Positions 17,912-26,298 of a DNA stretch of 64,000 bases are shown in pieces. Position 1 is the stretch's first letter, and every line of letters begins with the position of its first letter. Below the pieces are notes generated by a model. The model saw only the letters and a program-made list of their open reading frames with translations. It did no database searches and was not told the DNA's origin. The position numbers and the translations under genes are program-made. This DNA comes from Streptomyces fodineus. GTDB lineage: Bacteria; Actinomycetota; Actinomycetes; Streptomycetales; Streptomycetaceae. The stretch spans positions 3,286,001 to 3,350,000 of the forward strand of contig NZ_CP017248.1 in assembly GCF_001735805.1 (NCBI RefSeq), written 5' to 3'.

Positions 17912-18398
17912 TCAACGGGCCGTCTGCGCCTGCCTGGTGGCACGCTGCCGGTGCTGAACGGTGGGCCCGCCGGTGCGGCCGCCCACCGGCAGGAGCCACC
18001 AGGCCACCCCGATGGACAGGGCCGCGCCCAGCGCTATCGCGGCCAGGCGGGTCGGGAGCAGGTCGGTCGCGTTCTGGCCGAAGTAGCCGAGGAGCAGCGG
18101 GAGGGCCGTGGTCATGCCGACCGCCCAGTAGGCGTAGTCGAGCGGGCGCAACCACAGGGCGGCGGTGAGGATCGCGAACATCACGGTCACCGACGCCCCG
18201 CCGGTGATGCCCGCCGCCGCCACGCCGGTGGCCAGGAGCGGCCCAGGCTCGCTCCGGCGAAGCGCTCGACTCCCTTGCGCGGTACGTCCGTTCGGCGGCG
18301 GTTGCCGCCGGCCTTGACGTACACCGTGAGGACCGCCCACGGCCAGTGGTCGTCGAAGAACAGCCGGCCGCAGAGGAACGCCGCCGCCACGCCGGGAC
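17912..18398 (-). pseudogene. FUSC-family membrane transporter remnant (5' deleted, frameshifted)
   Basis: The C-terminal part of an FUSC/aromatic-acid exporter type protein. One frame gives FLCGRLFFDDHWPWAVLTVY and ends in ERFAGASLG. The next frame continues PLLATGVAAAGITGGASVTV and two more membrane helices (GMTTALPLLLGYFG, LAAIALGAALSIGVAWWLL) to the stop at 17912. Adding one C to the CCC run at 18242-18244 restores a single frame across the family's conserved G-x-x-x-G turn. The N-terminal half is absent: at about 18398 the plus-strand remnant of another gene begins. Both the deletion and the frameshift make a functional product unlikely. Confidence 0.7.
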
Positions 18399-18536
18399 AT
18401 GGCCGGGCGGGACGCCTGGCCGGCGCGGGTACTCGGGTCGCTCGGCGAGACCGAGCGCGGGGTGCCGGGGCTGGCGGCCGGGCTGATGGAACGGCTGGGG
18501 TCCCTGGAGACGAAGGACGACGGCGAGCGGCACTGA
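18399..18536 (+). pseudogene. 3' fragment of a divergent gene, perhaps a MarR-type regulator
   Basis: A plus-strand frame of 45 codons with almost perfect G/C third positions, ending in RVLGSLGETERGVPGLAAGL then MERLGSLETKDDGERH. It has the look of the last helices of a MarR-type regulator, but the fragment is too short for a firm family call. It begins exactly where the FUSC remnant breaks off, so a single deletion appears to have removed both 5' ends. Confidence 0.45.
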
Positions 18537-18556
18537 CGGACCGGCAGGCCCGCCGT

Positions 18557-19930
18557 TCAGAAGCCCCCGCCGAAGTCGCCTCCGCCCCCGTCTCCCCCGC
18601 CGAAGTCCCCGCCGTCCCCGAACCCGCCCCCGAAGTCCCCGGCGTCGAAGTCCGTGCCGGAGACGTCGCCGCCCTGGTAGTCGCCCCCGAAGTCACCGCC
18701 GTAGCCGGGGCCGAAGTCGCCGTACCCGGTGCCGTAGTCGGCCGCGTACGAGGGGGTGGCCATCATGCTGCCGAGGAGGGTGCCGACGAGCAGGCCGGGC
18801 AGGATGCCGCCGCCGAAGTAGCCGCCCGCCCAGGGGCCGTAGGCGGGACCCGCGTTCCAGTAGGGGCGGCGGCCGTAGTCGGTGTCGACCTCGCGGATGA
18901 CCGGGTCGCGGCCGTCGGCCAGCCGGGTGGCGTCGGCCGCGCAGACGGGCACCTGGCGCGGGGCGCCGCCGGGCGGGGACCAGTCGGCGTCGGTCACCGA
19001 CGGGCCGTGACGGGGGTCGAAGAAGCAGGGCGGGCGGCGCTCGGGCAGGGGGCGGCCCTCGCGGCGGGCGGCGAGGCGGGCCAGCGAGAAACGGCCGTCC
19101 TCCAGCGCCTCGGTGACCGTGCGGACGTCCTCGGGGCGGCTCGCCTGCGCCATGCGCTGTTTGGCGGTGTCGTAGGCGTCCAGTGCGTGTTCGTAGTCGG
19201 CGCGCATCGCGTCGTCGGCGCCGGGGTCGGCCGGCTGGAAGTCGAGGCGGTCCAGTTCCTCGCCGAAGGCGGTGATGTCCTCGTCCACGACCACCCGCAG
19301 CCGGTCCAGGGCGGCCCGCTGCTCCTCGGCGTGCCGGCGGCGGCTCCGGCGCACCAGCGCGTAGGCGCCCGCACCGCCCGCCACCAGCACCGCGGCCACG
19401 GCGATCAGGGCCGCGGCGGAGGATCCCCCGCCGGCGCCGCCGCCCCAGCTCTTCGGCGCGTGACCGCCCATGTTGGCCAGGGCGCGGTCGGTGAAGTCGG
19501 TGAGCTGGGCCTTGGCCGACTCGCCCTGGACACTGGCGACCAGGTTCCGCCGGGCCGTCGCCGACATGACGGAGGAGTCCGCGCGGGCGTCGAAGCGGTC
19601 GCCGAGGCGGATGCCGTACAGGCCGGTGATGCCGGTGGCCGCGCGCAGGCCGGAGAAGAGGTGCGCGGTCGGGTAGCCGGCCGGGAGCACCGCGATGAAC
19701 AGCGGTTTGTTCGCGTCCTTGATGCGTTTCGCGAGCGCGTCGGCGTCCGCCTTCGGCAGCTGTGCCGAAGCCGCCGGGTCGACGTAGACCGGGCTCTTGC
19801 GGAGGGCCTGGGCGATCGTGGAGATGCTGGTGTCCGCACTCGCCAAGGGCGCGAACATGGTCGCGAGGGCCAGGGCGAGGGCGGCCAGCAGCAGGGCCGG
19901 GAGGCTTCGGGTCCGCAGGACGGCCTTCAT
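18557..19930 (-). CDS. Exported membrane-anchored protein with Gly/Asp-rich tail
   Basis: A 457-residue protein of unknown function. It has a signal peptide (LPALLLAALALALATMFAPLASA), an extracellular domain of about 130 residues with alternating beta and helix elements reminiscent of TPM-type domains, and a membrane helix at about 175-200 (AAALIAVAAVLVAGGAGAYAL) followed by basic RRSRRR. The cytoplasmic part has a helical stretch (about 205-280) and a region with CFFDPRHGP. It ends in a Gly/Asp/Phe repeat (FGGGFGDGGDFGGGD). The topology fits N-outside, C-inside. It is 48 bases downstream of the GH3 gene on the same strand. Confidence 0.8.
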   Translation of the reverse strand: MKAVLRTRSLPALLLAALALALATMFAPLASADTSISTIAQALRKSPVYVDPAASAQLPKADADALAKRIKDANKPLFIAVLPAGYPTAHLFSGLRAATGITGLYGIRLGDRFDARADSSVMSATARRNLVASVQGESAKAQLTDFTDRALANMGGHAPKSWGGGAGGGSSAAALIAVAAVLVAGGAGAYALVRRSRRRHAEEQRAALDRLRVVVDEDITAFGEELDRLDFQPADPGADDAMRADYEHALDAYDTAKQRMAQASRPEDVRTVTEALEDGRFSLARLAARREGRPLPERRPPCFFDPRHGPSVTDADWSPPGGAPRQVPVCAADATRLADGRDPVIREVDTDYGRRPYWNAGPAYGPWAGGYFGGGILPGLLVGTLLGSMMATPSYAADYGTGYGDFGPGYGGDFGGDYQGGDVSGTDFDAGDFGGGFGDGGDFGGGDGGGGDFGGGF

Positions 19931-19978
19931 GCTTCGAAGCTACCCGAAGCCTCCCGTAACCGGACACACAGGCAGGGC

Positions 19979-22900
19979 TTACGTGGCGCGGTACGCCTCC
20001 GTCAGCTTCTCCACCGCCTTTCCGTACCGGCCGGTCAGCAGCAGATGGTCGGCGTCGGCGAAGGGCTTCGCCACCGCCTGTGTCATCCGCTCGCCGATCT
20101 TCTGCTGGACCAGCAGCCGCGCCTTGGTGACGAGCTCACGGCCGGCCCGGGCATCGCCCTTGCGCTCGGCCGCCGTCGCCGCCGCATCCAGCGCCTTCAG
20201 GGTCTCCGTGCCGCCGCGCGGGACGCCGGTGAGCGTGGTCAGACCCCAGCCGTAGGGGAACTGGGGGTCGTACGAGGTGTCGCCGACGTTGATCGGGAGC
20301 TGGGACTCGGACTTCGGCCAGGTGACGGGGAGCTGTCCGGTGAAGGGGCGGTTGCCGTAGAGGACGTCGGCGACGCCCTCGCCCTCGGTGCCGGGCAGCC
20401 AGGAGGCCACCAGTGCGTCGATCGAGCCGAGCCGGTCGCCGATGAGCTGCGGGCGGCCGGAGACGATCAGCACCGCGCACTTCATGGCCGCGCACACCTT
20501 GTCCACGGCCGCCTGGTCGGCCGCCGAAAGCTGCAGGCTGTGGCCGTTGCCGACATCGCCGACGCCCTCGGCGTACGGGGTCTCGCCGACGACGACCACG
20601 CCGACGTCGTAGCCGTCCGTCGGGGCCGAGGCGTCCTTGGAGTAGGTGACGTCTCCCCCGGCGTCCCGCATCCCCTGGAGGATGGTCGTGCCCCGGGTGT
20701 GGGTACCGGACGCGCCCTGCCAGGTGAGGGTCCAGCCGCCGGTCTGGTTGCCTAGGTCGTCGGCGTTGGACCCGGCGACGTACACCTTCTCGCTCTTCCT
20801 CAGCGGCAGCAGCCCGCCGCTGTTCTTCAGCAGCACCTGCGACTCGGCGGCGGCCCCGCGGGCGACCGTCCGGTGGGCCGGGGAGCCGATGGCGGCGGCG
20901 CCGGACGTGTCGGCGTAGGGGTGCTCGAAGAGGCCCAGTCTGAACTTCTGGGTGAGGATGCGGGATACGGCGTCGTCGATCCGCTTCTCGCTGATCCGGC
21001 CCGCCTTCACCTCGTCGCCGAGCGTGCCGCTGAAGTCCTTGTAGGAGTACGGCACCATCATCATGTCGACGCCCGCGTTCACCGCCGTACGGACGTGGGT
21101 CGCGTAGTCGCCGGGGAGCTGGTCGATGGCGTTCCAGTCGCTGATGACGAAGCCGTGGAAGCCCATCCGGTCCTTGAGCACACCGTTGATCATGTCGCCG
21201 CGGGCGTGCATCTTCACCGCGCCCTTGCCGTCCCCGACGATGTCGAGGGAGGAGTACGACGGCATGACCGTGCCGATGCCCCGCTCGACGGCCGTCCGGT
21301 ACGGGGCCAGGTGGATGTCCTCCAGCTGCTGCCGGGTGACCGTGGTGACGCCCTGGTCTGTCGTGTAGGTGCCGGTGGTGGAGGAGCCGTAGGCGGTGCC
21401 GCCGTCGCCGGCGAAGTGCTTGGCGGTGGCGAGCACCTTGTCGTTCCGGCTCAGGTCACGGCCGTCGGCCCGGCCCTGGAGGCCCTGGATGACGGTCTCC
21501 ATGGACTGCACGAGGGCGGGGTCCTCGCCGAAGGACTCGTAGGAGCGGCCCCACCGTTCGTCGCGGCTCACGCACAGGCACGGCGCGAAGTCCCAGGGGA
21601 TGCCGGTGGCGCGGACCTCGGCGGCCGTCACCGAGCCGGTACTGTAGGCGAGTCGAGGGTCCCTGCTCGCGCCGAGGCCGATGTTGTGCGGCATGATCGT
21701 GGCGCCGTAGAGGTTGTTGTGGCCGTGGACCGCGTCGACGCCGTAGATCAGCGGGATCTGCAAGCGGGTCGCCCGGGTGCGCAGCTGGAAGCCGTCGACC
21801 ATCTTCGCCCAGGCCTCGGGCGTGTTGGGTGTGGGCGTGGAGCCGCCGCCGGACAGCAGCGAGCCGAGGGCGTACGTGGCGATGTCGCCCCCGCCCCCGA
21901 CGGCCCCGCGCTCGGCCTGGGTCATCTGCCCGGCCTTCTCCTCCAGCGACATGCGGGACAGCAGGTCCGCGACGCGCTTCTTCACCGGCAACTCGGCGTT
22001 CAGGTACGGCAGTCCGTGCGCGTCGATGACGATCTGCGGGGTCTCGGCGGGGGCCTTGGCGCCGGCGACCGCGAGCTTGAGCGGGATGGTCTTCGCGGCT
22101 GCGGGGGCCTTGGCCGCCCGGGTGGGCACCTCGATGGTCCGCGTCGCCCCCGAGGCGGTGCCGGCGGGGAAGGTGAGGGTGCCTTCGGTCGGGGTGTAGT
22201 CCCGGCCGGCGGTGGCGGTGCCGCCCGCGGTCTTGTACGTGACCGTCACGGGCTCGTCGACGGGCCGGTCCCCGGTGGTGGCCAGGGTGACCTCGACCTC
22301 GGCGGTGCCGCCCGCCCGGACGGGGTAGACGGGCGCGTCGGTGCTGACGGAGGCGCGCAGCGACGGGTCGGCTTTGCCGTACAACTCGACGTCGTCCATC
22401 GCGAAGTCGCCCTTGGTGCCGGCCGGGAGTGTGACGGCGTAGCCCCACATCCCGGTGAGCCCGAGGACGTGGTCGATGCCGCCGACCGGCTGGTAGTCGG
22501 TGCGGTACGCGAAGTCGGTGAAGGGGATCTGGATCTGCTTCCAGCCGGTGAAGTCGTCGGTGAAGGAGGTCGTCCAGAGCTCCGAGGCCTCGCCGTTCGC
22601 GCCGCCGTCCTTGATCTCGAAGGCGATCTTGCGGCCGTTGTCGCGGCCCTCCCACCAGAAGCGGATGCCCTGGTGGGCGGACCAGTCGTGGGCGGGCCGG
22701 CCGGCGGCGAAGTCGTGGGTGAAGCCGCCGTAGCCGCTGATGTCGTAGGTGCCGGTGAGGACCTTGGCGCCCTCGGGGGCGTCGGCGCGGTCGGTGAGGT
22801 GGAGGGCGGGCGGGTCGTCGGCGTCGCTGCCCCAGGTGAAGATGCCGTCGGCGGGCTGGGAGGCGAAGGGGACCTCGCCCTCGAAGCGGTCGACGGGGAC

Positions 22901-22993
22901 GGGCGCGGGGTCGTCTGCGGCGTGCGCCGCGGCGGACAGGGGCAACAGGGCGGCGAGCAAGGCCCCGGAGACGAGCAGGGCGGTTCTTGGCAT
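19979..22993 (-). CDS. Secreted GH3 beta-glucosidase with CBM11-like and Calx-beta modules
   Basis: A 1004-residue extracellular glycoside hydrolase family 3 enzyme. A signal peptide (residues 1-25) precedes a CBM11-like beta-sandwich (about 35-205), a Calx-beta module (about 210-295, GGTATAGRDYTPTEGTLTF) and the GH3 N-domain (about 330-690) with KHFAGDGGT and the nucleophile Asp at about 619 in GFVISDWNA. The GH3 C-domain follows (about 700-880) and a helical tail ends the protein. The expected activity is exo-acting beta-glucosidase or related release of glucose from beta-glucans. ATG 22993 was preferred over 23014 because GAGGGAAGG lies seven bases or fewer upstream. It diverges from a GH30 gene and shares a palindrome with it, so the two enzymes probably act together. 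Confidence 0.93.
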   Translation of the reverse strand: MPRTALLVSGALLAALLPLSAAAHAADDPAPVPVDRFEGEVPFASQPADGIFTWGSDADDPPALHLTDRADAPEGAKVLTGTYDISGYGGFTHDFAAGRPAHDWSAHQGIRFWWEGRDNGRKIAFEIKDGGANGEASELWTTSFTDDFTGWKQIQIPFTDFAYRTDYQPVGGIDHVLGLTGMWGYAVTLPAGTKGDFAMDDVELYGKADPSLRASVSTDAPVYPVRAGGTAEVEVTLATTGDRPVDEPVTVTYKTAGGTATAGRDYTPTEGTLTFPAGTASGATRTIEVPTRAAKAPAAAKTIPLKLAVAGAKAPAETPQIVIDAHGLPYLNAELPVKKRVADLLSRMSLEEKAGQMTQAERGAVGGGGDIATYALGSLLSGGGSTPTPNTPEAWAKMVDGFQLRTRATRLQIPLIYGVDAVHGHNNLYGATIMPHNIGLGASRDPRLAYSTGSVTAAEVRATGIPWDFAPCLCVSRDERWGRSYESFGEDPALVQSMETVIQGLQGRADGRDLSRNDKVLATAKHFAGDGGTAYGSSTTGTYTTDQGVTTVTRQQLEDIHLAPYRTAVERGIGTVMPSYSSLDIVGDGKGAVKMHARGDMINGVLKDRMGFHGFVISDWNAIDQLPGDYATHVRTAVNAGVDMMMVPYSYKDFSGTLGDEVKAGRISEKRIDDAVSRILTQKFRLGLFEHPYADTSGAAAIGSPAHRTVARGAAAESQVLLKNSGGLLPLRKSEKVYVAGSNADDLGNQTGGWTLTWQGASGTHTRGTTILQGMRDAGGDVTYSKDASAPTDGYDVGVVVVGETPYAEGVGDVGNGHSLQLSAADQAAVDKVCAAMKCAVLIVSGRPQLIGDRLGSIDALVASWLPGTEGEGVADVLYGNRPFTGQLPVTWPKSESQLPINVGDTSYDPQFPYGWGLTTLTGVPRGGTETLKALDAAATAAERKGDARAGRELVTKARLLVQQKIGERMTQAVAKPFADADHLLLTGRYGKAVEKLTEAYRAT

Positions 22994-23038
22994 GGACCTT
23001 CCCTCGGCTCTCATGGTTCACTCATGGCTTAGATCACG

Positions 23039-23056
23039 CCGTGAGTTAACTAACGG
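23039..23056. promoter_or_regulatory. Candidate operator between the GH3 and GH30 genes
   Basis: CCGTGAGTTAACTAACGG is an 18-bp palindrome with one mismatched pair. It lies between divergent glycosidase genes (46 bases from the GH3 start, 46 from the GH30 start), centrally placed to control both. The half-site CCGTNAGTT does not match an operator I know; a LacI- or GntR-family sugar regulator is a reasonable guess. Confidence 0.5.
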
Positions 23057-23101
23057 CTCCCCAACCCGTCAAGAGTGCACGTCAGTTGAAGGGCGACGCA
23101 C

Positions 23102-24967
23102 ATGAGGAGAACCCCCCGCACAGTCCGGCTGCTGCTGGCCGGGCTGCTCTCCGCCGCCGGTCTCACCGCCGCCGTACCCCCCGCGCACGCGGCCGGTGAG
23201 CAGGTCACGGCCTGGCTCACCACCACCGACGACTCCGCAGGGCGGCATGTCGTGCGCGGCCTCCAGCCGCAGACGCCGTTCGCCTTCCAGTCCGGCACCG
23301 GCGGCAGCGGCACGAACATCACCGTGGACGAGAACACCCGGTACCAGACCTTCACCGGCGGCGGCGCGTCCTTCACGGACACCGCGGCCTGGCTGATGAA
23401 CGGCAGCGGGGCGCTGTCCCAGGCGACCCGGGACACCACCATGCGCAAGCTGTTCTCACCGACGGACGGCATCGGGCTGTCGTTCCTGCGCAACCCGATG
23501 GGCGCCTCGGATCTCGCGCGGTACGGCTACACGTACGACGACGTGCCGTCCGGCCAGACGGATGCGAACCTGGCCAGGTTCTCGATCGCGCACGACCTCG
23601 CGGACGTCGTCCCGCTCACCAAGCAGGCACTCCAGCTGAATCCGGCGTTGACGGTGATGGCCTCCCCCTGGACCGCCCCGGCCTGGATGAAGGACAGCGG
23701 CTCACTCGACGGCGGCTGGCTGAAGGCCGAGGACTACGGGGCGTACGCCGGCTACTTCGTGAAGTACCTCCAGGCGTACAAGGACCAGGGGATCAACGTC
23801 TCGTACGTCACCCCGCAGAACGAGCCGACCTGCTGTTCCGGCTACCCCTCGATGAGCTGGAACGCGTCCGGCATCCAGTACTTCCTCAAGAACGACCTGC
23901 TGCCGCAGCTGCAGTCGGCGGGGCTGAGCACCAAGGTGCTGGCCCACGACTGGAACTGGGACACGTACGACTCCTACGCCGCCCAGTCCGTGGACGACCC
24001 GGCGATCCGCGACCACCCCAACTTCGGCGGAATCGCCTGGCACGGCTACGGCGGTGACGTGGGCAAGCAGACCACCGTGCACGACCAGTACCCGTCGCTG
24101 GACGCGTTCGGCACCGAGCACTCCGGTGGCACCTGGATCGCCGACCAGCAGCGCGAGGACATGTCCAACATCATCGACTACACCCGCAACTGGGCGAAGT
24201 CGGTGACCAAGTGGTCGCTGGCCGTGGACCAGAACGGCGGTCCCCACAACGGGGGTTGCGGCACCTGTACGGGTCTGGTCACCGTGCACAACGGGGACGG
24301 CGCGAGCGGGACGGTGGACTACACGGTCGAGTACTACGACATGGGCCACCTGACCAAGTTCGTACGGCCGGGCGCCCAGCGGATCGCGTCGACGGCCTCC
24401 GCCACCGTGCCGAACGTGGCCTGGCGCAACCCCGACGGCAGCAAGGCGCTGATCGCGTACAACGGCTCCTCCTCGGCGCAGACGGTCACCATCGACTGGG
24501 GCTCGCAGCACGCCACTTACTCGCTGCCCGGCAGGACCTCGGCCACCTTCACCTGGTCCGGCACGCAGTCCGACGGCGGCGCACGGACCGGCACCTTCGT
24601 CGGCCTGGCCGGCAAGTGCCTGGACGCGGCGGGCGGTTCGAGCACCAACGGTACGGCGGTGCAGCTCTACGACTGCAACGGCACCTCGGCCCAGCAGTGG
24701 ACGGTGACGGCCGACGGGGCGGTCCAGGCGCTCGGCAAGTGCCTGGACGTGACGTCGGGGTCGACGGCGGACGGTGCGAAGGTGCAGTTGTACGACTGCA
24801 ACGGCACCGGGGCGCAGCAGTGGTCGTACAACGCGTCCACCGGTGATGTGGTGAACACGGCGGCCGACAAGTGCCTCGACGTGACGGACAACTCGTCGGC
24901 GAACGGGGCGCGGGCACAGATCTGGTCCTGCACGGGCGCCGCCAACCAGAAGTGGCACCTGCGGTAG
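23102..24967 (+). CDS. Secreted GH30 glycosidase with C-terminal ricin-type lectin domain
   Basis: A 621-residue glycoside hydrolase family 30 enzyme. The signal peptide ends at about residue 30 (PPAHA). The TIM barrel has the acid/base Glu241 in VTPQNEPTCC and the nucleophile Glu339 in FGTEHSGG, followed by the family's beta-sandwich. The last 125 residues form a ricin B/CBM13 beta-trefoil with three KCLD-type repeats, each with QxW (AQQWTV, AQQWSY, NQKWHL). GH30 enzymes of this type cleave beta-1,6- or beta-1,3-glucans or glucosylceramides; which one cannot be decided here. ATG 23102 is preceded by GAAGGG. With the divergent GH3 enzyme it suggests extracellular beta-glucan use, with GH3 completing hydrolysis to glucose. 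Confidence 0.93.
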   Translation: MRRTPRTVRLLLAGLLSAAGLTAAVPPAHAAGEQVTAWLTTTDDSAGRHVVRGLQPQTPFAFQSGTGGSGTNITVDENTRYQTFTGGGASFTDTAAWLMNGSGALSQATRDTTMRKLFSPTDGIGLSFLRNPMGASDLARYGYTYDDVPSGQTDANLARFSIAHDLADVVPLTKQALQLNPALTVMASPWTAPAWMKDSGSLDGGWLKAEDYGAYAGYFVKYLQAYKDQGINVSYVTPQNEPTCCSGYPSMSWNASGIQYFLKNDLLPQLQSAGLSTKVLAHDWNWDTYDSYAAQSVDDPAIRDHPNFGGIAWHGYGGDVGKQTTVHDQYPSLDAFGTEHSGGTWIADQQREDMSNIIDYTRNWAKSVTKWSLAVDQNGGPHNGGCGTCTGLVTVHNGDGASGTVDYTVEYYDMGHLTKFVRPGAQRIASTASATVPNVAWRNPDGSKALIAYNGSSSAQTVTIDWGSQHATYSLPGRTSATFTWSGTQSDGGARTGTFVGLAGKCLDAAGGSSTNGTAVQLYDCNGTSAQQWTVTADGAVQALGKCLDVTSGSTADGAKVQLYDCNGTGAQQWSYNASTGDVVNTAADKCLDVTDNSSANGARAQIWSCTGAANQKWHLR

Positions 24968-25220
24968 ACCACCACACCAGGGCTGCGGGTCGGTCAGTGC
25001 AGGGGGACCCGCCCGGCTCGGCCGGCCGGAGATGTGATCTCGCCCGGCCGGACTGGAGGGGCGGGGGCCGGGTGGGTGGGGGACGATGGGGGGAGCCGGG
25101 CGGTTTGGGAGCGGGGCCCCGCCGAGGAAGGGCTGTGCGCGAGAGGGCTCGGTACGCTTCCGCTGTGGCCGCCCGGACGACCCGGGCCGTTCCTGACCGA
25201 CCGTTCGTCCTGGAGCCGGT

Positions 25221-25820
25221 ATGACCACACCGCAGGATCTGTTCCTCGTCAGTCTCGATGTGCCCGGCGATCACCCCGTCGAGCAGGGTGATCTGTCGCT
25301 GGCGCTCGCTGGGGCCGAGTTGATCGACCTGCTCGGGGCTCGGGCGCTCACCCTGGAGGGGGAGAACATCGTGCCCGGTCCCGTGCTGACCACCGGTGAC
25401 CGGATGCTGGACGAGGCCGGGGCCGCGCTCGTGCGGCAGGAGCCGTACGAGACGGTCGAGGACTGGCTGTGGCGGCGGGGAGAGGGGCTGGCCACCGCCT
25501 ATCGCGATGTCCTGGACCGCGCGGGGCAGCTCTCCGGGAAACGGCATCGCTGGCCGCGCCGGGGCGACAAGGCCGCGGCGGCCGACACCCCGGCCCGGCG
25601 GCACGCGGCCGATCGCTGGTGGTCCCGCGAGCCGGTTCTCGCCTCTCTCGCCGCCACCCTGGGCATCCAGGGCGAACACCCGTCCGAGGAGGAGCCCGGC
25701 GAGGAGGCGGTCGTCACCGTCCTGGTGGCGGTCGGCGACGCGGTGACCGAGCTGGAGGCCGTACGCGAGCGGCGGCGCATCGAGAACGTGGCCTTCGACA
25801 ACATCTGGCGGGCCCCCTGA
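25221..25820 (+). CDS. GPP34 family (Golgi phosphoprotein 3-like) protein
   Basis: A 199-residue cytoplasmic protein of the GPP34 family, which in eukaryotes binds phosphatidylinositol-4-phosphate. The family pattern is seen in LSLALAGAELIDLLGARALT, then TTGDRMLDEAG and LEAVRERRRIENVAF at the end. Its role in Streptomyces is not established. ATG 25221 has GGAG upstream. The preceding 250 bp after the GH30 gene hold no visible gene. It converges on the VOC gene with only 15 bases between stops. Confidence 0.85.
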   Translation: MTTPQDLFLVSLDVPGDHPVEQGDLSLALAGAELIDLLGARALTLEGENIVPGPVLTTGDRMLDEAGAALVRQEPYETVEDWLWRRGEGLATAYRDVLDRAGQLSGKRHRWPRRGDKAAAADTPARRHAADRWWSREPVLASLAATLGIQGEHPSEEEPGEEAVVTVLVAVGDAVTELEAVRERRRIENVAFDNIWRAP

Positions 25821-25835
25821 ACCCAGGGAAAGGAC

Positions 25836-26285
25836 CTAGCGGAAGTAGGGGCCCGGTGATCTGCGGACCGGCTGGCCCACTCCCAGCAGGTTGCCCTCGC
25901 TGTCCCGGAACCAGGCGCCCCGCTCCCCTCGTGCGCCCTTGCTCGGGTAGTTCCCCTCGATCTCGGCGATGCCGTCCCGGGTACGCATGCCGGGCACGTC
26001 GACCTCCTCGAAGACCACGCCCCGGCGCCGCAGCTCCGCCACGACCGCGTCGAGGTCGTCCACCTCGAAGGCCATCTGGGTGAACGTGCCGGACGAGGTC
26101 CCGGTGGAGCGGAAGATCGCGAAATCGCTCCCGCCGCAGCGGTACAGCAGCCCGCCGGGGCGTTCGTCCACCGGTTCCAGGCCGAGCTTCTCGGCGTAGA
26201 AACGCCGGGCCCGCTCCAGGTCCCCGGCGGGCAGCCGGGTCGCCACGCGGGCCCGGGACAGCAGGTCGGTCGCGTCTGTGCTCAT
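25836..26285 (-). CDS. VOC/glyoxalase-family protein
   Basis: A 149-residue vicinal-oxygen-chelate protein with two beta-alpha-beta-beta-beta modules. The first carries RARRFYAEKLGLEPVDE and the second FEVDDLDAVVAELRRRGV and AWFRDSEGNLLGVGQ. Enzymes of this type include glyoxalases, dioxygenases and antibiotic-binding proteins; the substrate cannot be inferred. It starts 13 bases after the cimA stop and is probably transcribed with it. Confidence 0.88.
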   Translation of the reverse strand: MSTDATDLLSRARVATRLPAGDLERARRFYAEKLGLEPVDERPGGLLYRCGGSDFAIFRSTGTSSGTFTQMAFEVDDLDAVVAELRRRGVVFEEVDVPGMRTRDGIAEIEGNYPSKGARGERGAWFRDSEGNLLGVGQPVRRSPGPYFR

Positions 26286-26298
26286 GCCTCCACTGTGG

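Noticed and set aside
17951..20755. Long plus-strand open frame across the FUSC remnant, membrane protein and GH3 gene
   Set aside because: It crosses unrelated genes in antisense and has low-complexity Arg/Gly/Ala sequence.
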